Shown here: piece after piece, positions 16,552-25,105 of the stretch
How positions within the stretch are numbered: the first letter of the stretch is position 1
How the letters are laid out: every line of letters begins with the position of its first letter
Translations under genes and position numbers: made by a program
The notes under the pieces: model-generated
Database searches by the model: none
What the model was told of the DNA's origin: nothing
The model's input: only the letters and a program-made list of their open reading frames with translations
DNA from: Nonomuraea africana
Lineage (GTDB): Bacteria > Actinomycetota > Actinomycetes > Streptosporangiales > Streptosporangiaceae
NCBI RefSeq assembly: GCF_014873535.1
Contig: NZ_JADBEF010000001.1
Span: 2,604,001-2,668,000 of the forward strand
Direction: 5' to 3'
Length of the DNA stretch: 64,000 bases

Positions 16552-17496
16552 TCATTCTCCTTCGGTGGTGACGGGGATACGGACCAGGTTGCGGACGACG
16601 TCGGGGGTCAGCTGCGCGGCGGCGATGGCGGCCAGCGCGAGCACGAACCCGACACCCTGCCACGGCGTCAGGGATTCACCGAGGAACAGCCAGCCCAGGA
16701 TCGTGGCGACCATGGGTGAGAGCAGGGCGAGGAACGACACGGCGACCACGGGCAGCTTGCCGATGCCGTGGAACCAGACCAGGAAAGAAAGCAGGGCGCC
16801 CACAACAGACAGCCACGCGTAGCCGCCGATGGCACGAAGATCCAGTCCGGACGGAAGTCCCTCGAACGCAAGCGCGAGCGGGACGAGCACGAGACCGCCG
16901 GCGGTGAGCTGCCAGCCGGCGATGGTCGCTGCGCCGGCGCCCTCCGGACGTCCCCAACGTTTGGTCAGGACGATCCCGCCGGCCATCACGCCCGCAGCTG
17001 CGATGCCGGCCAGGATGCCTAGCAGGTCGAAGGAGAGCTGGCCGCGCAAGACGATCAACCCGACGCCCACCACGCCGACCAGGCCCCAGCCGAGCCGCCA
17101 GCGTGTGGGCTTCTCACCGAGCAGCAGGAACGCCAGGCCGACGACGAGCAACGGCTGGACGGCGGTGAGCGTCGCCGCGATGCCACCCGGCAATCGATAG
17201 GCGGCGACGAACAGCAGTGCGAAGAGCGCGCCGATATTGAGGGTGCCGAGCAGCAACGAGCGCCACAGCCACTGGCCGTGCGGCAGCTGGCGCGTGACGG
17301 CGAGCAGGATCAGCCCCGCCGGCAGCGCGCGGATCACACCGGACACCAACGGGTGGCCGGGCGGGAGGAACTCGGTGGTGACCAGGTACGTGGTACCCCA
17401 ACTGACCGGCGCGGCCGCGGTCAGCGCGGTCAGTCCCAGGGTGCTACCGGGCGGGGACGCGCTGCCCGCGTCCGGCCGGCTCGGAGCCAATGTCAT
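16552..17496 (-). CDS. EamA/DMT-family transporter
   Basis: 314 residues with ten predicted membrane helices in two five-helix repeats, the EamA (drug/metabolite exporter) fold. Typical strings are PVSWGTTYLVTTEFLP in helix 1, IAATLTAVQPLLVVGLAFLL and VSFLALLSPMVATILGWLFL at the ends of each repeat. AAGGAG is 6 bases before the ATG. It is divergent from a MarR regulator and followed immediately by the NmrA-like gene, so all three probably make one stress or drug response unit. Confidence 0.88.
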   Translation of the reverse strand: MTLAPSRPDAGSASPPGSTLGLTALTAAAPVSWGTTYLVTTEFLPPGHPLVSGVIRALPAGLILLAVTRQLPHGQWLWRSLLLGTLNIGALFALLFVAAYRLPGGIAATLTAVQPLLVVGLAFLLLGEKPTRWRLGWGLVGVVGVGLIVLRGQLSFDLLGILAGIAAAGVMAGGIVLTKRWGRPEGAGAATIAGWQLTAGGLVLVPLALAFEGLPSGLDLRAIGGYAWLSVVGALLSFLVWFHGIGKLPVVAVSFLALLSPMVATILGWLFLGESLTPWQGVGFVLALAAIAAAQLTPDVVRNLVRIPVTTEGE

Positions 17497-17507
17497 CTAA
17501 TCTCCTT

Positions 17508-17528
17508 AACGTTGAAATGTTCAACGTT
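17508..17528. promoter_or_regulatory. MarR operator between EamA and MarR genes
   Basis: AACGTTGAA-ATG-TTCAACGTT, a perfect inverted repeat with 9-base arms, 12 bases upstream of the EamA start; a further half-site CACGTTGA lies at about 17568-17575 before the MarR gene. Shape and size fit a MarR dimer site. Confidence 0.7.
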
Positions 17529-17599
17529 GGCGAATGTAGCCGCCTGTTAGGATGGCGTCAAACAGTTTCACGTTGAGAGGTTTCGGAGGCGGCAGGCTC

Positions 17600-18115
17600 G
17601 TGAAGGACAACGTCGACTGGCGGATGGACCAGTGGCGGACCGAACGGCCCGACATCGACCCCACGCCGATGGGCGTGGTGGCCCGGATCCAGCGCGCCTG
17701 CCGACTACTCGAACGCGAGCTTCGTGACCACTTCGCCACGCATGACCTGCAGCTGTGGGAATTCGACATCCTGGGGACGCTGCGCCGGTCCGGGCCTCCG
17801 TATCAGCTCACCGCGGGGCAGTTGGTCGAGTCGTCGATGGTCACCTCCGGAGCGATCACCAACCGGATCGACCGTCTCGTCGCCAAGGAGCTGGTGACCC
17901 GCGAGGTCGATCCCCTCAATCGGCGCAGCGTGTTGATCACGTTGACCGAGCGTGGCCGGGAGCTGATCGACCGAATCGTCGTCGACCACGTCGACCTGGA
18001 GGCGAAGCTCCTCAGCAAACTGAGCGGCCGTGACCAGGAACATCTCGCCGGGTTGCTGCGCAAGCTGCTCACCAGCCTCGGCGACTACTCGCCTGGCAAT
18101 CCCCTGAATCCGTAG
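17600..18115 (+). CDS. MarR-family regulator
   Basis: 171 residues from the GTG at 17600 (10 bases after GGAGG). The winged helix shows LQLWEFDILGTLRRSGPPYQ, LTAGQLVESSMVTSGAITNR and the wing DPLNRRSVLITLTERGREL. An ATG at 17552 would add 16 residues without family similarity. Divergent from the EamA/NmrA-like operon; likely its repressor through the 17508-17528 palindrome. Confidence 0.88.
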   Translation: MKDNVDWRMDQWRTERPDIDPTPMGVVARIQRACRLLERELRDHFATHDLQLWEFDILGTLRRSGPPYQLTAGQLVESSMVTSGAITNRIDRLVAKELVTREVDPLNRRSVLITLTERGRELIDRIVVDHVDLEAKLLSKLSGRDQEHLAGLLRKLLTSLGDYSPGNPLNP

Positions 18116-18517
18116 AGACAGGGCCGAACGCTGCTCGGCTGGGATACCGCGGCGCCCAGCCCGTCGCGGCCCGGAAGCGGGCGTCGCTGACGTACTATCC
18201 GCTGCTGCGCGTGCTCATCGGGCACTCACCCGGCGACGTCGAGCAGGAGCGGTTCCTCGCCGCCTGGGTGGACCATGCCGCCGCCACCCCCTGGGCCTCC
18301 CGGGGTGAGCACGCGAGGCCGTCGACCCGGCCGTAACGCCTCGCGCGTCGGTCGGGTTCCTGGCCGGGGTGGCCACCGATACCGCTGACCGGGACAGAGG
18401 GCCGGCCGGGTGGGTGTGCCGGTGGTTCAGCGGCAGGTGGGTGGCCGCGCACGGCAGGGCGGGGCTGATGGTCGATGACCACGACGCCGCCGCGCCGGCC
18501 GTCCAGGAGCGGCTGGG
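18116..18517. other. Gap with coding-like but unrecognised fragment
   Basis: 402 bases. At about 18180-18290 the plus strand reads RASLTYYPLLRVLIGHSPGD then VEQERFLAAWVDHAA, which looks like real protein sequence, but it has no start, ends within 20 codons and matches no family I know. Probably the tail of a lost gene. Confidence 0.4.
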
Positions 18518-18847
18518 TCAGCGCCGGCTGCCGGTGGTGGTGACCGGGGTGGCCGGCTGAGGGGAGGCTGTCCTGCGGCGCTGCTGGCGGCGTTCGAACC
18601 AGACGGTGGCCAGCGGCGGCACCGAGCAGGCCAGACCGAGCGCGGTCGTGCCCCTGCTCCAGCCCTCCTGGCGGGCCAGCAGCAGCACGGCGAGCAGGTA
18701 GAGCAGGAACAGGCCGCCGTGGACGGGGCCGAAGATCTTCACGCCGAGCTCGCCGGCCTGCGCGATGTATTTGACGTACATGCCGGCCAGCAGGCCGACC
18801 CAGGAGCAGGCTTCGGCGATGGCGACGGCGCGGAACAGGCGGAGCAC
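18518..18847 (-). CDS. DUF3817 membrane protein
   Basis: 109 residues from GTG 18847. The start MLRLFRAVAIAEACSWVGLL and GELGVKIFGPVHGGLFLLYL are DUF3817 signatures (three helices, integral membrane). Members occur beside synthase, exporter or redox genes, but no function is established. A weak AAGGG precedes the start by about 10 bases; longer extensions lack similarity. Confidence 0.8.
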   Translation of the reverse strand: MLRLFRAVAIAEACSWVGLLAGMYVKYIAQAGELGVKIFGPVHGGLFLLYLLAVLLLARQEGWSRGTTALGLACSVPPLATVWFERRQQRRRTASPQPATPVTTTGSRR

Positions 18848-19142
18848 AGGTGGGGACCCTTTCGCTGGTTTCGTGGTGACCGCAAGCCAGCCTAGGGGCA
18901 GGGTGGGTCGCCAGGTGATGCGGGCCATGCGGGGCCATGGGGGCGTGGGCGGCGGCACGTCGCCGGCCGGCCGGAGGTCATGGGTGGCAGGCACAGACGG
19001 CCCTCCCGAGCACTGGCTCACCCCATGAGGGATTCCAGCGGGCACGCAGTCTGCGGCGCCACCGGGTGCGACGCTGCTTTCGCCGGGCGCCCGAGAAAAC
19101 CGGGTGAGGTTCCCGTCCCGCTCAGGCACAGTTGAACGAGTG

Positions 19143-20186
19143 ATGTCCGGTTTTGTTCCTGGTCTTGAGCTGAGCCGCGCCTACTACGCCGACGTGGTGG
19201 CGCCGCTCGTTGCCGATATCCCGCACAGTGCCGCGTTGGTCGGTCCCGGTTCGGAGGTGCTGGCCTTCGACACCCAGCGCAGCGCCGACCATGACTGGGG
19301 GCCACGGGTGCTGCTGTTCGTGGCGCCCGGCGCCGTCGCCGCCGTGGAGGCGGCGGTCGCGGCGGGGCTTCCGCCCTCCTTCGGCGGTTATCCGACCGTT
19401 TTCGTCCAGCGGGGTGAGTTGCGCCATGGGGTGCTGGTGGCCGAGCTGGGCGCGTGGCTGCGCGAGCGGCTGGGCTTCGACCCGCGCGAGCAGATCACCG
19501 CGCTCGACTGGCTGTCGGCGCCGTGGCAGGCGCTGGCCGAGGTCACCTGCGGCGAGGTCTTCCACGACGGGCTCGGCGAGCTGAACGAGGTGCGGGCGGC
19601 GCTGCGCTGGTATCCCGAGGACCTGTGGCGTTACGTGCTGGCCTGCCAGTGGCAGCGCATCGGCCAGGAGGAGTCCTTTCCTGGGCGGTGCGCCGAGGTG
19701 GGCGACGAGCTCGGCTCGGCGACGCTCGGCGGGCGCATGGCCAGGGAGGTGATGCGGCTGGCGCTGCTGCAACGACGACGCTATCCCCCTTACGCCAAGT
19801 GGCTCGGCAGCGCGCTGGCCCGCCTGCCGGGGGCGGCCGAACTAGGGGAGGCGCTCGGCGCCGCGCTGGCCGCCCGCACCTGGCCCGAACGCGAGCGCGC
19901 CCTGAGCGCCGCCTACGAACGCCTGGCCGCGGTGCACAACAGGATCGCGCTCACCGACCCCGTCGAGACGGCCGTGCGGCCCTTCCACGACCGGCCCTTC
20001 CAGGTGATCGACGGCGGCCGCCTCGCCGAGACGCTGCTGGAGTCGATCCGCGACCCCGCCGTGCGGGCCCTGCCGCTGACCGGCAGCATCGACCAGATGT
20101 GCGACAGCGTCGAGGTGCTCACCCATCCCGCGCGCGCCCGAGCCGTCACCGCCGCCGCGCTCACTCTTCAGCGGGCCGCCGCCTGA
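19143..20186 (+). CDS. DUF4037 protein (nucleotidyltransferase-like)
   Basis: 347 residues starting MSGFVPGLELSRAYYADVVA. The N-terminal part carries a GSEVLAFDTQRSADHDWGPR segment, in which G-S and D-x-D resemble the nucleotidyltransferase-fold active site; the C-terminal DUF4037 region includes the LRWYPEDLWRYVLACQWQRI stretch. By analogy with kanamycin-nucleotidyltransferase-like proteins it could transfer a nucleotide to a small molecule, but this is untested. A GTG directly before the ATG (19140) is an alternative start; the ribosome binding site is weak. Its 3' end overlaps the convergent SRPBCC gene by 26 bases. Confidence 0.8.
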   Translation: MSGFVPGLELSRAYYADVVAPLVADIPHSAALVGPGSEVLAFDTQRSADHDWGPRVLLFVAPGAVAAVEAAVAAGLPPSFGGYPTVFVQRGELRHGVLVAELGAWLRERLGFDPREQITALDWLSAPWQALAEVTCGEVFHDGLGELNEVRAALRWYPEDLWRYVLACQWQRIGQEESFPGRCAEVGDELGSATLGGRMAREVMRLALLQRRRYPPYAKWLGSALARLPGAAELGEALGAALAARTWPERERALSAAYERLAAVHNRIALTDPVETAVRPFHDRPFQVIDGGRLAETLLESIRDPAVRALPLTGSIDQMCDSVEVLTHPARARAVTAAALTLQRAAA

Positions 20187-20988
20187 GCCGTACGGCCAGC
20201 TCCCTCAGCCGCTCCCGCCAGGCCGTGGCGGCCAGTTCTCGGCCGGCGGCGGAGGCGCCGCTGTGGGTCAGCACGAGGCGGGCGCCCTGGCCGGTGCCCT
20301 CGCCCAGCTCCCAGGAGACCGTCCCGTCGGGGATGTAGTAGACCAGGCGCCGTCCGGCCTCGACCTCGGCGACGTTGCCGGCCTGGATCGGCGGGCAGGT
20401 GAAGCCGGCGGGCACCGGGCCGTCGGCGCGCACCCGCTGCCCGGCCGTCAGCTCCCGCCACACCACGTCGGCGCTGGCGGTCAGCTGGCGTTCCAACCGC
20501 ACGGAGGCGGGCCCGAACTCCGGCTCGTCCAGCCCGAACTCCTCCACGAACGCGTCGTGCAGTTCGGCCGAGTCGTCCATCTCCGCAGGGGGCAGACCGG
20601 CCAGCTCGGCCGCCAGCGCCCGCAGGCAGGTGTGCCAGCCCGCCGCGAAGCTGCCCGCGCCGGCCCTGTCGTCGAAGGTGTGCGCCAGCGCCAGCACGCC
20701 GGGACGCACCTCCCAGCGCAGATGGTCGCCCTCCCAGGTGTAGGCCAGCAGGTGGGGCGGCTCGAAGTCGGTGACCATCCCGACCATGGCCGGTCCTCCG
20801 GCGCCGAAGTCGAAGACCACCTTGCCGCCCGGCACCGGATCGTCGATCCGCAGGTCGGCGGGGAACCATCTGGCCAGCACCGACCGGTCGGTCAGCGCCC
20901 GCCACACCGTGTGCACCGGATGCGGCAGCTCGCGTTCCATGCGCAGGACGCTGCGTCCCAGGTCGGCGTCGAGGGATTGGATGTTCAT
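20161..20988 (-). CDS. Tandem SRPBCC (AHSA1-like) protein
   Basis: 275 residues with two START/SRPBCC-type units. Unit 1 (about 13-140) has VLRMERELPHPVHTVWRALT and VLARWFPADLRI, the AHSA1 start; unit 2 (about 160-270) has VRLERQLTASADVVWRELTA and LVLTHSGASAAGRELAATAW. Such proteins bind hydrophobic ligands or help chaperones. A TATAGG box ends 6 bases before the ATG, so the message is probably leaderless. Divergent from the alpha/beta hydrolase (72 bases between), convergent with DUF4037. Confidence 0.85.
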   Translation of the reverse strand: MNIQSLDADLGRSVLRMERELPHPVHTVWRALTDRSVLARWFPADLRIDDPVPGGKVVFDFGAGGPAMVGMVTDFEPPHLLAYTWEGDHLRWEVRPGVLALAHTFDDRAGAGSFAAGWHTCLRALAAELAGLPPAEMDDSAELHDAFVEEFGLDEPEFGPASVRLERQLTASADVVWRELTAGQRVRADGPVPAGFTCPPIQAGNVAEVEAGRRLVYYIPDGTVSWELGEGTGQGARLVLTHSGASAAGRELAATAWRERLRELAVRLRRRPAEE

Positions 20989-21060
20989 GCAGGGCCTATA
21001 CCCCGCAGCCGACAGCGAACAGCCCCGAAAAGCCAGCAACCAGCCCAGTACGGTGCACAG

Positions 21061-21882
21061 GTGATCAGTTATGACGAGGCGGGTGAAGGTCCCGTCGTGG
21101 TGTTCGTCCACGCAGGCATCGCCGACCGGCGGATGTGGGAGCACCAGTTCGCCGCGCTGGCCGCCACGCACCGGGTCGTCCGCTACGACTGGCGCGGCTA
21201 CGGCGCCTCCGGCGACGCCGAGCGGGAGGTGTGCCACCACGAGGACCTGCTGGCCCTCATGGACCGCCTCGGCGTGGCGCGGGCGGCGCTGGTGGGCTGC
21301 TCCATGGGCGGCGCCTACGCGGTGGAGGCCGCCCTGGCCGCCCCCGAGCGCGTCACGTCGCTGACGCTGATCTGCTCGGGCCTGGCCGGGCACGCGTGGC
21401 CCGAGGCGATGCTCGCCCAGGCGCGCGAACGCGTGCACAGCGCGGTGCCGGCCGACCGGCTGGCCCGCTACCGGCAGGGCGGCGCGCGGGTCGATCCCGC
21501 CGACGCGCGGGCGATGGCCGAGGCGCAGGTGCTGTGGCAGGTGGCGGGCCCGGCCCGCACCCGTGAGGATCTGCCGCCGCAGGTGTGGGAGCAGGCGGTG
21601 CGCATGTGCGAGGGGGTCTTCCAGCGGCTGTGGAGCGGCCCGGCCGTCCCCGAACGTCAGCTGGCCCCGGCCGCCGCCGGACGGCTGGACGAGGTGCGCG
21701 CCCCGACCCTGGTGATCAACGGGATGGCCGACGTGCCGTCCATCCAGCACGTCTCGGACCTGCTGGCCGCCGGCATCAAGGGCGCGCGCCGCGTCGATCT
21801 GCCCGAGACCGGCCACCTGCCCCCGCTGGAGCGGCCCGCGGAGGTCACCGGCCTGCTCTCCGCCCACCTGCGCCAGGACTGA
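21061..21882 (+). CDS. Alpha/beta hydrolase
   Basis: 273 residues. The oxyanion-hole strand VVVFVHAGIADRRMWEHQF, the nucleophile elbow VGCSMGG (Ser near 83), the acid in VINGMADVPSI and the histidine in PETGHLPPLERP form a complete catalytic triad. It belongs to the broad hydrolase/esterase group (BioH-, haloperoxidase-like); substrate unknown. GTG start 6 bases after a TACGGT box: probably leaderless. Confidence 0.88.
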   Translation: MISYDEAGEGPVVVFVHAGIADRRMWEHQFAALAATHRVVRYDWRGYGASGDAEREVCHHEDLLALMDRLGVARAALVGCSMGGAYAVEAALAAPERVTSLTLICSGLAGHAWPEAMLAQARERVHSAVPADRLARYRQGGARVDPADARAMAEAQVLWQVAGPARTREDLPPQVWEQAVRMCEGVFQRLWSGPAVPERQLAPAAAGRLDEVRAPTLVINGMADVPSIQHVSDLLAAGIKGARRVDLPETGHLPPLERPAEVTGLLSAHLRQD

Positions 21883-21915
21883 CCCGCCGTACGGCCGGCA
21901 CTACGGCCGGCCCGG

Positions 21916-22503
21916 TCAGCGGGTGAACAGCGGCACCAGCACCTCGTCCACGATCTCCACGATCACCTCGTCGGCGATCGGCACCCCGTGCGAGAGGAAC
22001 TGGTGGCGCAGCATCGCCTGCCCCACCTCCAGCCGGCGTGGCGTCACCGCCGAGGCGTCGATCTCGCCCCGCTCCACCGCCCTTCGCGCGACCTCGCCCA
22101 TGGCCTGCCGGCTGCTGCCGTGCGACAGGCGGCGCAGCTCGGCCATCCGCGACGCGTCGGCCAGCACCTCCGACAGCAGCCCGCGCAGCGCCTCGCCGGC
22201 GGGCCCGGCCAGCAGCTCGGCCTGGCGGCGCAGCAGCGCCAGCAGGTCGCCGCGCAGGCTGCCGGTCTCGGCGGGACACGACGGGTCGGGCATCGCGTGG
22301 TAGACGGCCTCCATCGCCAGCTCCATGCGGTTGGGCCAGCGCCGATACAGCGACGCCTTGCCCGTCCTGGCCCGTTCGGCGATCCGCTCCATCGTCATCC
22401 TGGCGTAGCCGACCTCGGCCAGTTCGGCCAGCACGGCCTCGAAGATGGCGGCGTTGAGCGCCTCGCCGCGCCGTCTGGGCTGTTTGCGGTGGTCGGTGAC
22501 CAT
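21916..22503 (-). CDS. TetR-family regulator
   Basis: 195 residues; helix-turn-helix ALNAAIFEAVLAELAEVGYA, MERIAERARTGKASLYRRW, followed by a TetR_C-like ligand domain (MELAMEAVYHAMPDPSCPAE). It lies 10 bases downstream of the Rph-like gene, last in the MFS-rph-tetR operon, so it probably autoregulates the operon in response to the drug handled by the other two. Confidence 0.88.
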   Translation of the reverse strand: MVTDHRKQPRRRGEALNAAIFEAVLAELAEVGYARMTMERIAERARTGKASLYRRWPNRMELAMEAVYHAMPDPSCPAETGSLRGDLLALLRRQAELLAGPAGEALRGLLSEVLADASRMAELRRLSHGSSRQAMGEVARRAVERGEIDASAVTPRRLEVGQAMLRHQFLSHGVPIADEVIVEIVDEVLVPLFTR

Positions 22504-22513
22504 GCTCTTGATC

Positions 22514-25105
22514 CTAGGAAGTGATCTCGGATGCGGTGACCCGTCCGGTGGATCCGTCGACCGTCACCATCTGGCCGGTGCGCAGCACGCTGGTGCCGAC
22601 GGCGGTGCCCATCACGGCGGGGATGCCGTACTCGCGCGCCACGATCGCGGCGTGCGAGGCGGGCCCGCCGGTGTCGACCACCACCGCCGCCGCCCGCTGG
22701 AACAGCGGCGTCCACGACGGGTTGGTGTACGGGCACACCAGCACCTCGCCGCCGGCCAGCGTGCCGAACTCGGCGGGCTCCCTGATGACGCGCACCGGCC
22801 CGCCGGCCCGGCCGCCGCCCGCGGGCGTGCCGGCGACCAGCGCGTCGCCGGCGTCCTGGACGGGGAAGACGGCGCGCGGGTCGATGAGCGGCACCCCTTC
22901 CAGCTCGGCTCGGCGCTGGGCGCGCCGCCGCACCAGCTCGCGCAGCCGCGCCCGGTCGGCCGCGGACGCCCGGGCGGGGTCGCCGATCGTCTCCAGCTCC
23001 TCCAGCCGCAGGTGGAAGACCTCCTCCGAGGCGGCGAGCACGCCCGCGTCGCGCAGCCGTGCGCCCATCTCCAGCAGGGCGCGGCGCAGTACCGGCAGCG
23101 GCTTGGTGAAGTAGAAGTGGCTGTCCTCCCTGAAGGCCAGGCCCGCCCTGGCCTGTTCGACCCAGCGCCGCACCCGCTGGGCCCTGCGCGGGCGGCCGCG
23201 CAGCAGGCGGTGCTCCAGCAGGCTCCGCAGCGCCCGCTCGGCCTGGTCAGCCTGGTCAACCTGGTCAGGCTGGTCAGGCTGGTCGGCGGTACCCGCGGGT
23301 TCGGGTGGACGGCCGGCCAGCACCTTGATCGCGCCGAGGACCACCTCGGGCGCCTCGCCCCACGTCGGCGGCGTGACCAGGATCGGGCTGGTGGTCTCCC
23401 GGTGCCCGTACTCGGTCAGGAACGCGGCGAACGCCGTGCGGAAGGCGTCGTTGTGCTCGAAGGTGAGCGCGCCCTCCTCGAGGGCCGCGCCCAGCCGCCG
23501 GTCCTGGCGCACCATCGCGGCCAGCGCCTCCAGCGCCCTGTTGGCGTCGGCGGTGCGGGTGCGCGCCCCGGTGATCAGCTCGGCCAACAGCCCGCCCCTG
23601 CCCAGCAGCCGCAGCACCAGCGCCAGGCGCAGCAGCGACAGGCCGGTGCGGGGCAGGTAGTCGATGCGGAAGGCGGCGATCGGCGCCAGCGAGCGCAGGG
23701 CCTGGCGCGGCAGCCGGACCAGCTCCGGCCAGTCCATGGCCGCGACGTCGCGCTCCTGCAGGCGCGCCATGCTCGCCATGAACGCGGCGAAGCGCGGGTC
23801 GGCGGTCCAGCGGGCGGGATCGTGGCGCCGCGCCAGCCGCACCAGCTTGTACGGCGTGGCCAGCATCGCGAGCGAGGGCCGCGGAGCGGGCGGCACCAGC
23901 CGCTCCACCACGCCGTCGACCTCGGGCAGGAACCCCTCGAAGGCGCCCCTGAGGCCGAAGTGGCGGGTCACCTCGGCCATCAGTCCCGCCGGGCCGTACG
24001 GCACCCAGGTGGACATGTCGATCGGGTAGGGCCGCACCGGCACGTACTCCAGCAGGATCGAGCCCAGCTTGCGCCGCAGCCTGCCCAGCCGCAGCGGCGG
24101 CGGGGGAAGCGCGGTCAGCGGGCGGGCCTGCAGCAGCGTCACGGCTCCCGCGGCGTAGGCCCACTCGATGTCCTGCGGGCGGCCGAAGTGCGCCTCCACC
24201 GCCCTGCCGAGCGCCGCCAGCCGTGCCAGCGCCCGCTCGGGAAGCGACTCGGCCGCGCCGACCGCCCCGGCGGCGGGGGTCTCCTTCAGCACGCCGCCGC
24301 CGGGCGCGGGCCTGATGACCACCTCCCGCCGGCCCGGGGTGTGCTCGACGATCCGGCCGTGGCCGTCCAGGACGTAGTGGTCGGGGGTGACCAGTCCGGA
24401 CACGACCGCCTCGCCCAGGCCGCCGCTGGCCTCGACGATGATCTGGTCGCGCGCGCCGGTCACCGGGTTGGCGGTGAACATCACCCCCGCCAGCTCGGCC
24501 TCGGCCATGGCCTGCACCACGACGGCGATCCGCACGCCGCCCACCTCGCCGTCCGCCCCGATGCCCGTCTCTATGCCCGCCCCGATGCCGCGCCTGGCGC
24601 GGTAGGCGATCGCGCGCGCGGTCCACAGCGAGGCCCAGCACCGCCGTACCGCGTCGATCAGCGCGCGCTCGCCGACGACGTTGAGGTAGGTGTCCTGCTG
24701 CCCGGCGAACGCGGCCCCCGGCAGGTCCTCGGCGGTGGCGCTGGAGCGCACCGCGACGGGGCCCGCGCCGAGCGCCGCGTAGGCATCGAGGATGGCGCGC
24801 CTGATCTTCTCCGGCACCTCGGCGACCTCGAAGGCGGCCCGGACGCGGGCGCCCGGATCCGCCCCGGCCGGCTGCTCGCCGGTGAGCTCGCCGGGCATCC
24901 CGGCTTGGATCTCGGAGAGCGTCTCGGCCAGCACAGCCGACACGCGCGGGTCGGCAGCCACGAGCGCGTAGGCGTCGGTGGTGACGACGAACCCGTCGGG
25001 GACGGGGAAGCCGGCCCTGATCGCCTCACCCAGGTTCGCGCCCTTGCCGCCGGCCACGGCGAGGCTGTGCCGGTCGAGGTCCTTCAACGCTGTCACGAAG
25101 GTCAT
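22514..25105 (-). CDS. Rifampicin-phosphotransferase-like (PEP synthase family) enzyme
   Basis: 863 residues, the length of Rph (about 865), which uses ATP to phosphorylate rifamycins. Domains: ATP-grasp/PPDK N-terminal domain (about 1-310; AVAGGKGANLGEAIRAGFPV, VAVRSSATAEDLPG), a middle substrate domain (about 330-755) and the swivelling phosphohistidine domain (about 770-863; VDTGGPASHAAIVAREYGIP, His about 818). The middle domain contains a (DQx)5 repeat linker (DQPDQPDQVDQADQ, about 23237-23290 in DNA). Its start overlaps the MFS stop by ATGA. Rifamycin specificity is inferred; a generic PEP-utilising enzyme is the alternative. Confidence 0.75.
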   Translation of the reverse strand: MTFVTALKDLDRHSLAVAGGKGANLGEAIRAGFPVPDGFVVTTDAYALVAADPRVSAVLAETLSEIQAGMPGELTGEQPAGADPGARVRAAFEVAEVPEKIRRAILDAYAALGAGPVAVRSSATAEDLPGAAFAGQQDTYLNVVGERALIDAVRRCWASLWTARAIAYRARRGIGAGIETGIGADGEVGGVRIAVVVQAMAEAELAGVMFTANPVTGARDQIIVEASGGLGEAVVSGLVTPDHYVLDGHGRIVEHTPGRREVVIRPAPGGGVLKETPAAGAVGAAESLPERALARLAALGRAVEAHFGRPQDIEWAYAAGAVTLLQARPLTALPPPPLRLGRLRRKLGSILLEYVPVRPYPIDMSTWVPYGPAGLMAEVTRHFGLRGAFEGFLPEVDGVVERLVPPAPRPSLAMLATPYKLVRLARRHDPARWTADPRFAAFMASMARLQERDVAAMDWPELVRLPRQALRSLAPIAAFRIDYLPRTGLSLLRLALVLRLLGRGGLLAELITGARTRTADANRALEALAAMVRQDRRLGAALEEGALTFEHNDAFRTAFAAFLTEYGHRETTSPILVTPPTWGEAPEVVLGAIKVLAGRPPEPAGTADQPDQPDQVDQADQAERALRSLLEHRLLRGRPRRAQRVRRWVEQARAGLAFREDSHFYFTKPLPVLRRALLEMGARLRDAGVLAASEEVFHLRLEELETIGDPARASAADRARLRELVRRRAQRRAELEGVPLIDPRAVFPVQDAGDALVAGTPAGGGRAGGPVRVIREPAEFGTLAGGEVLVCPYTNPSWTPLFQRAAAVVVDTGGPASHAAIVAREYGIPAVMGTAVGTSVLRTGQMVTVDGSTGRVTASEITS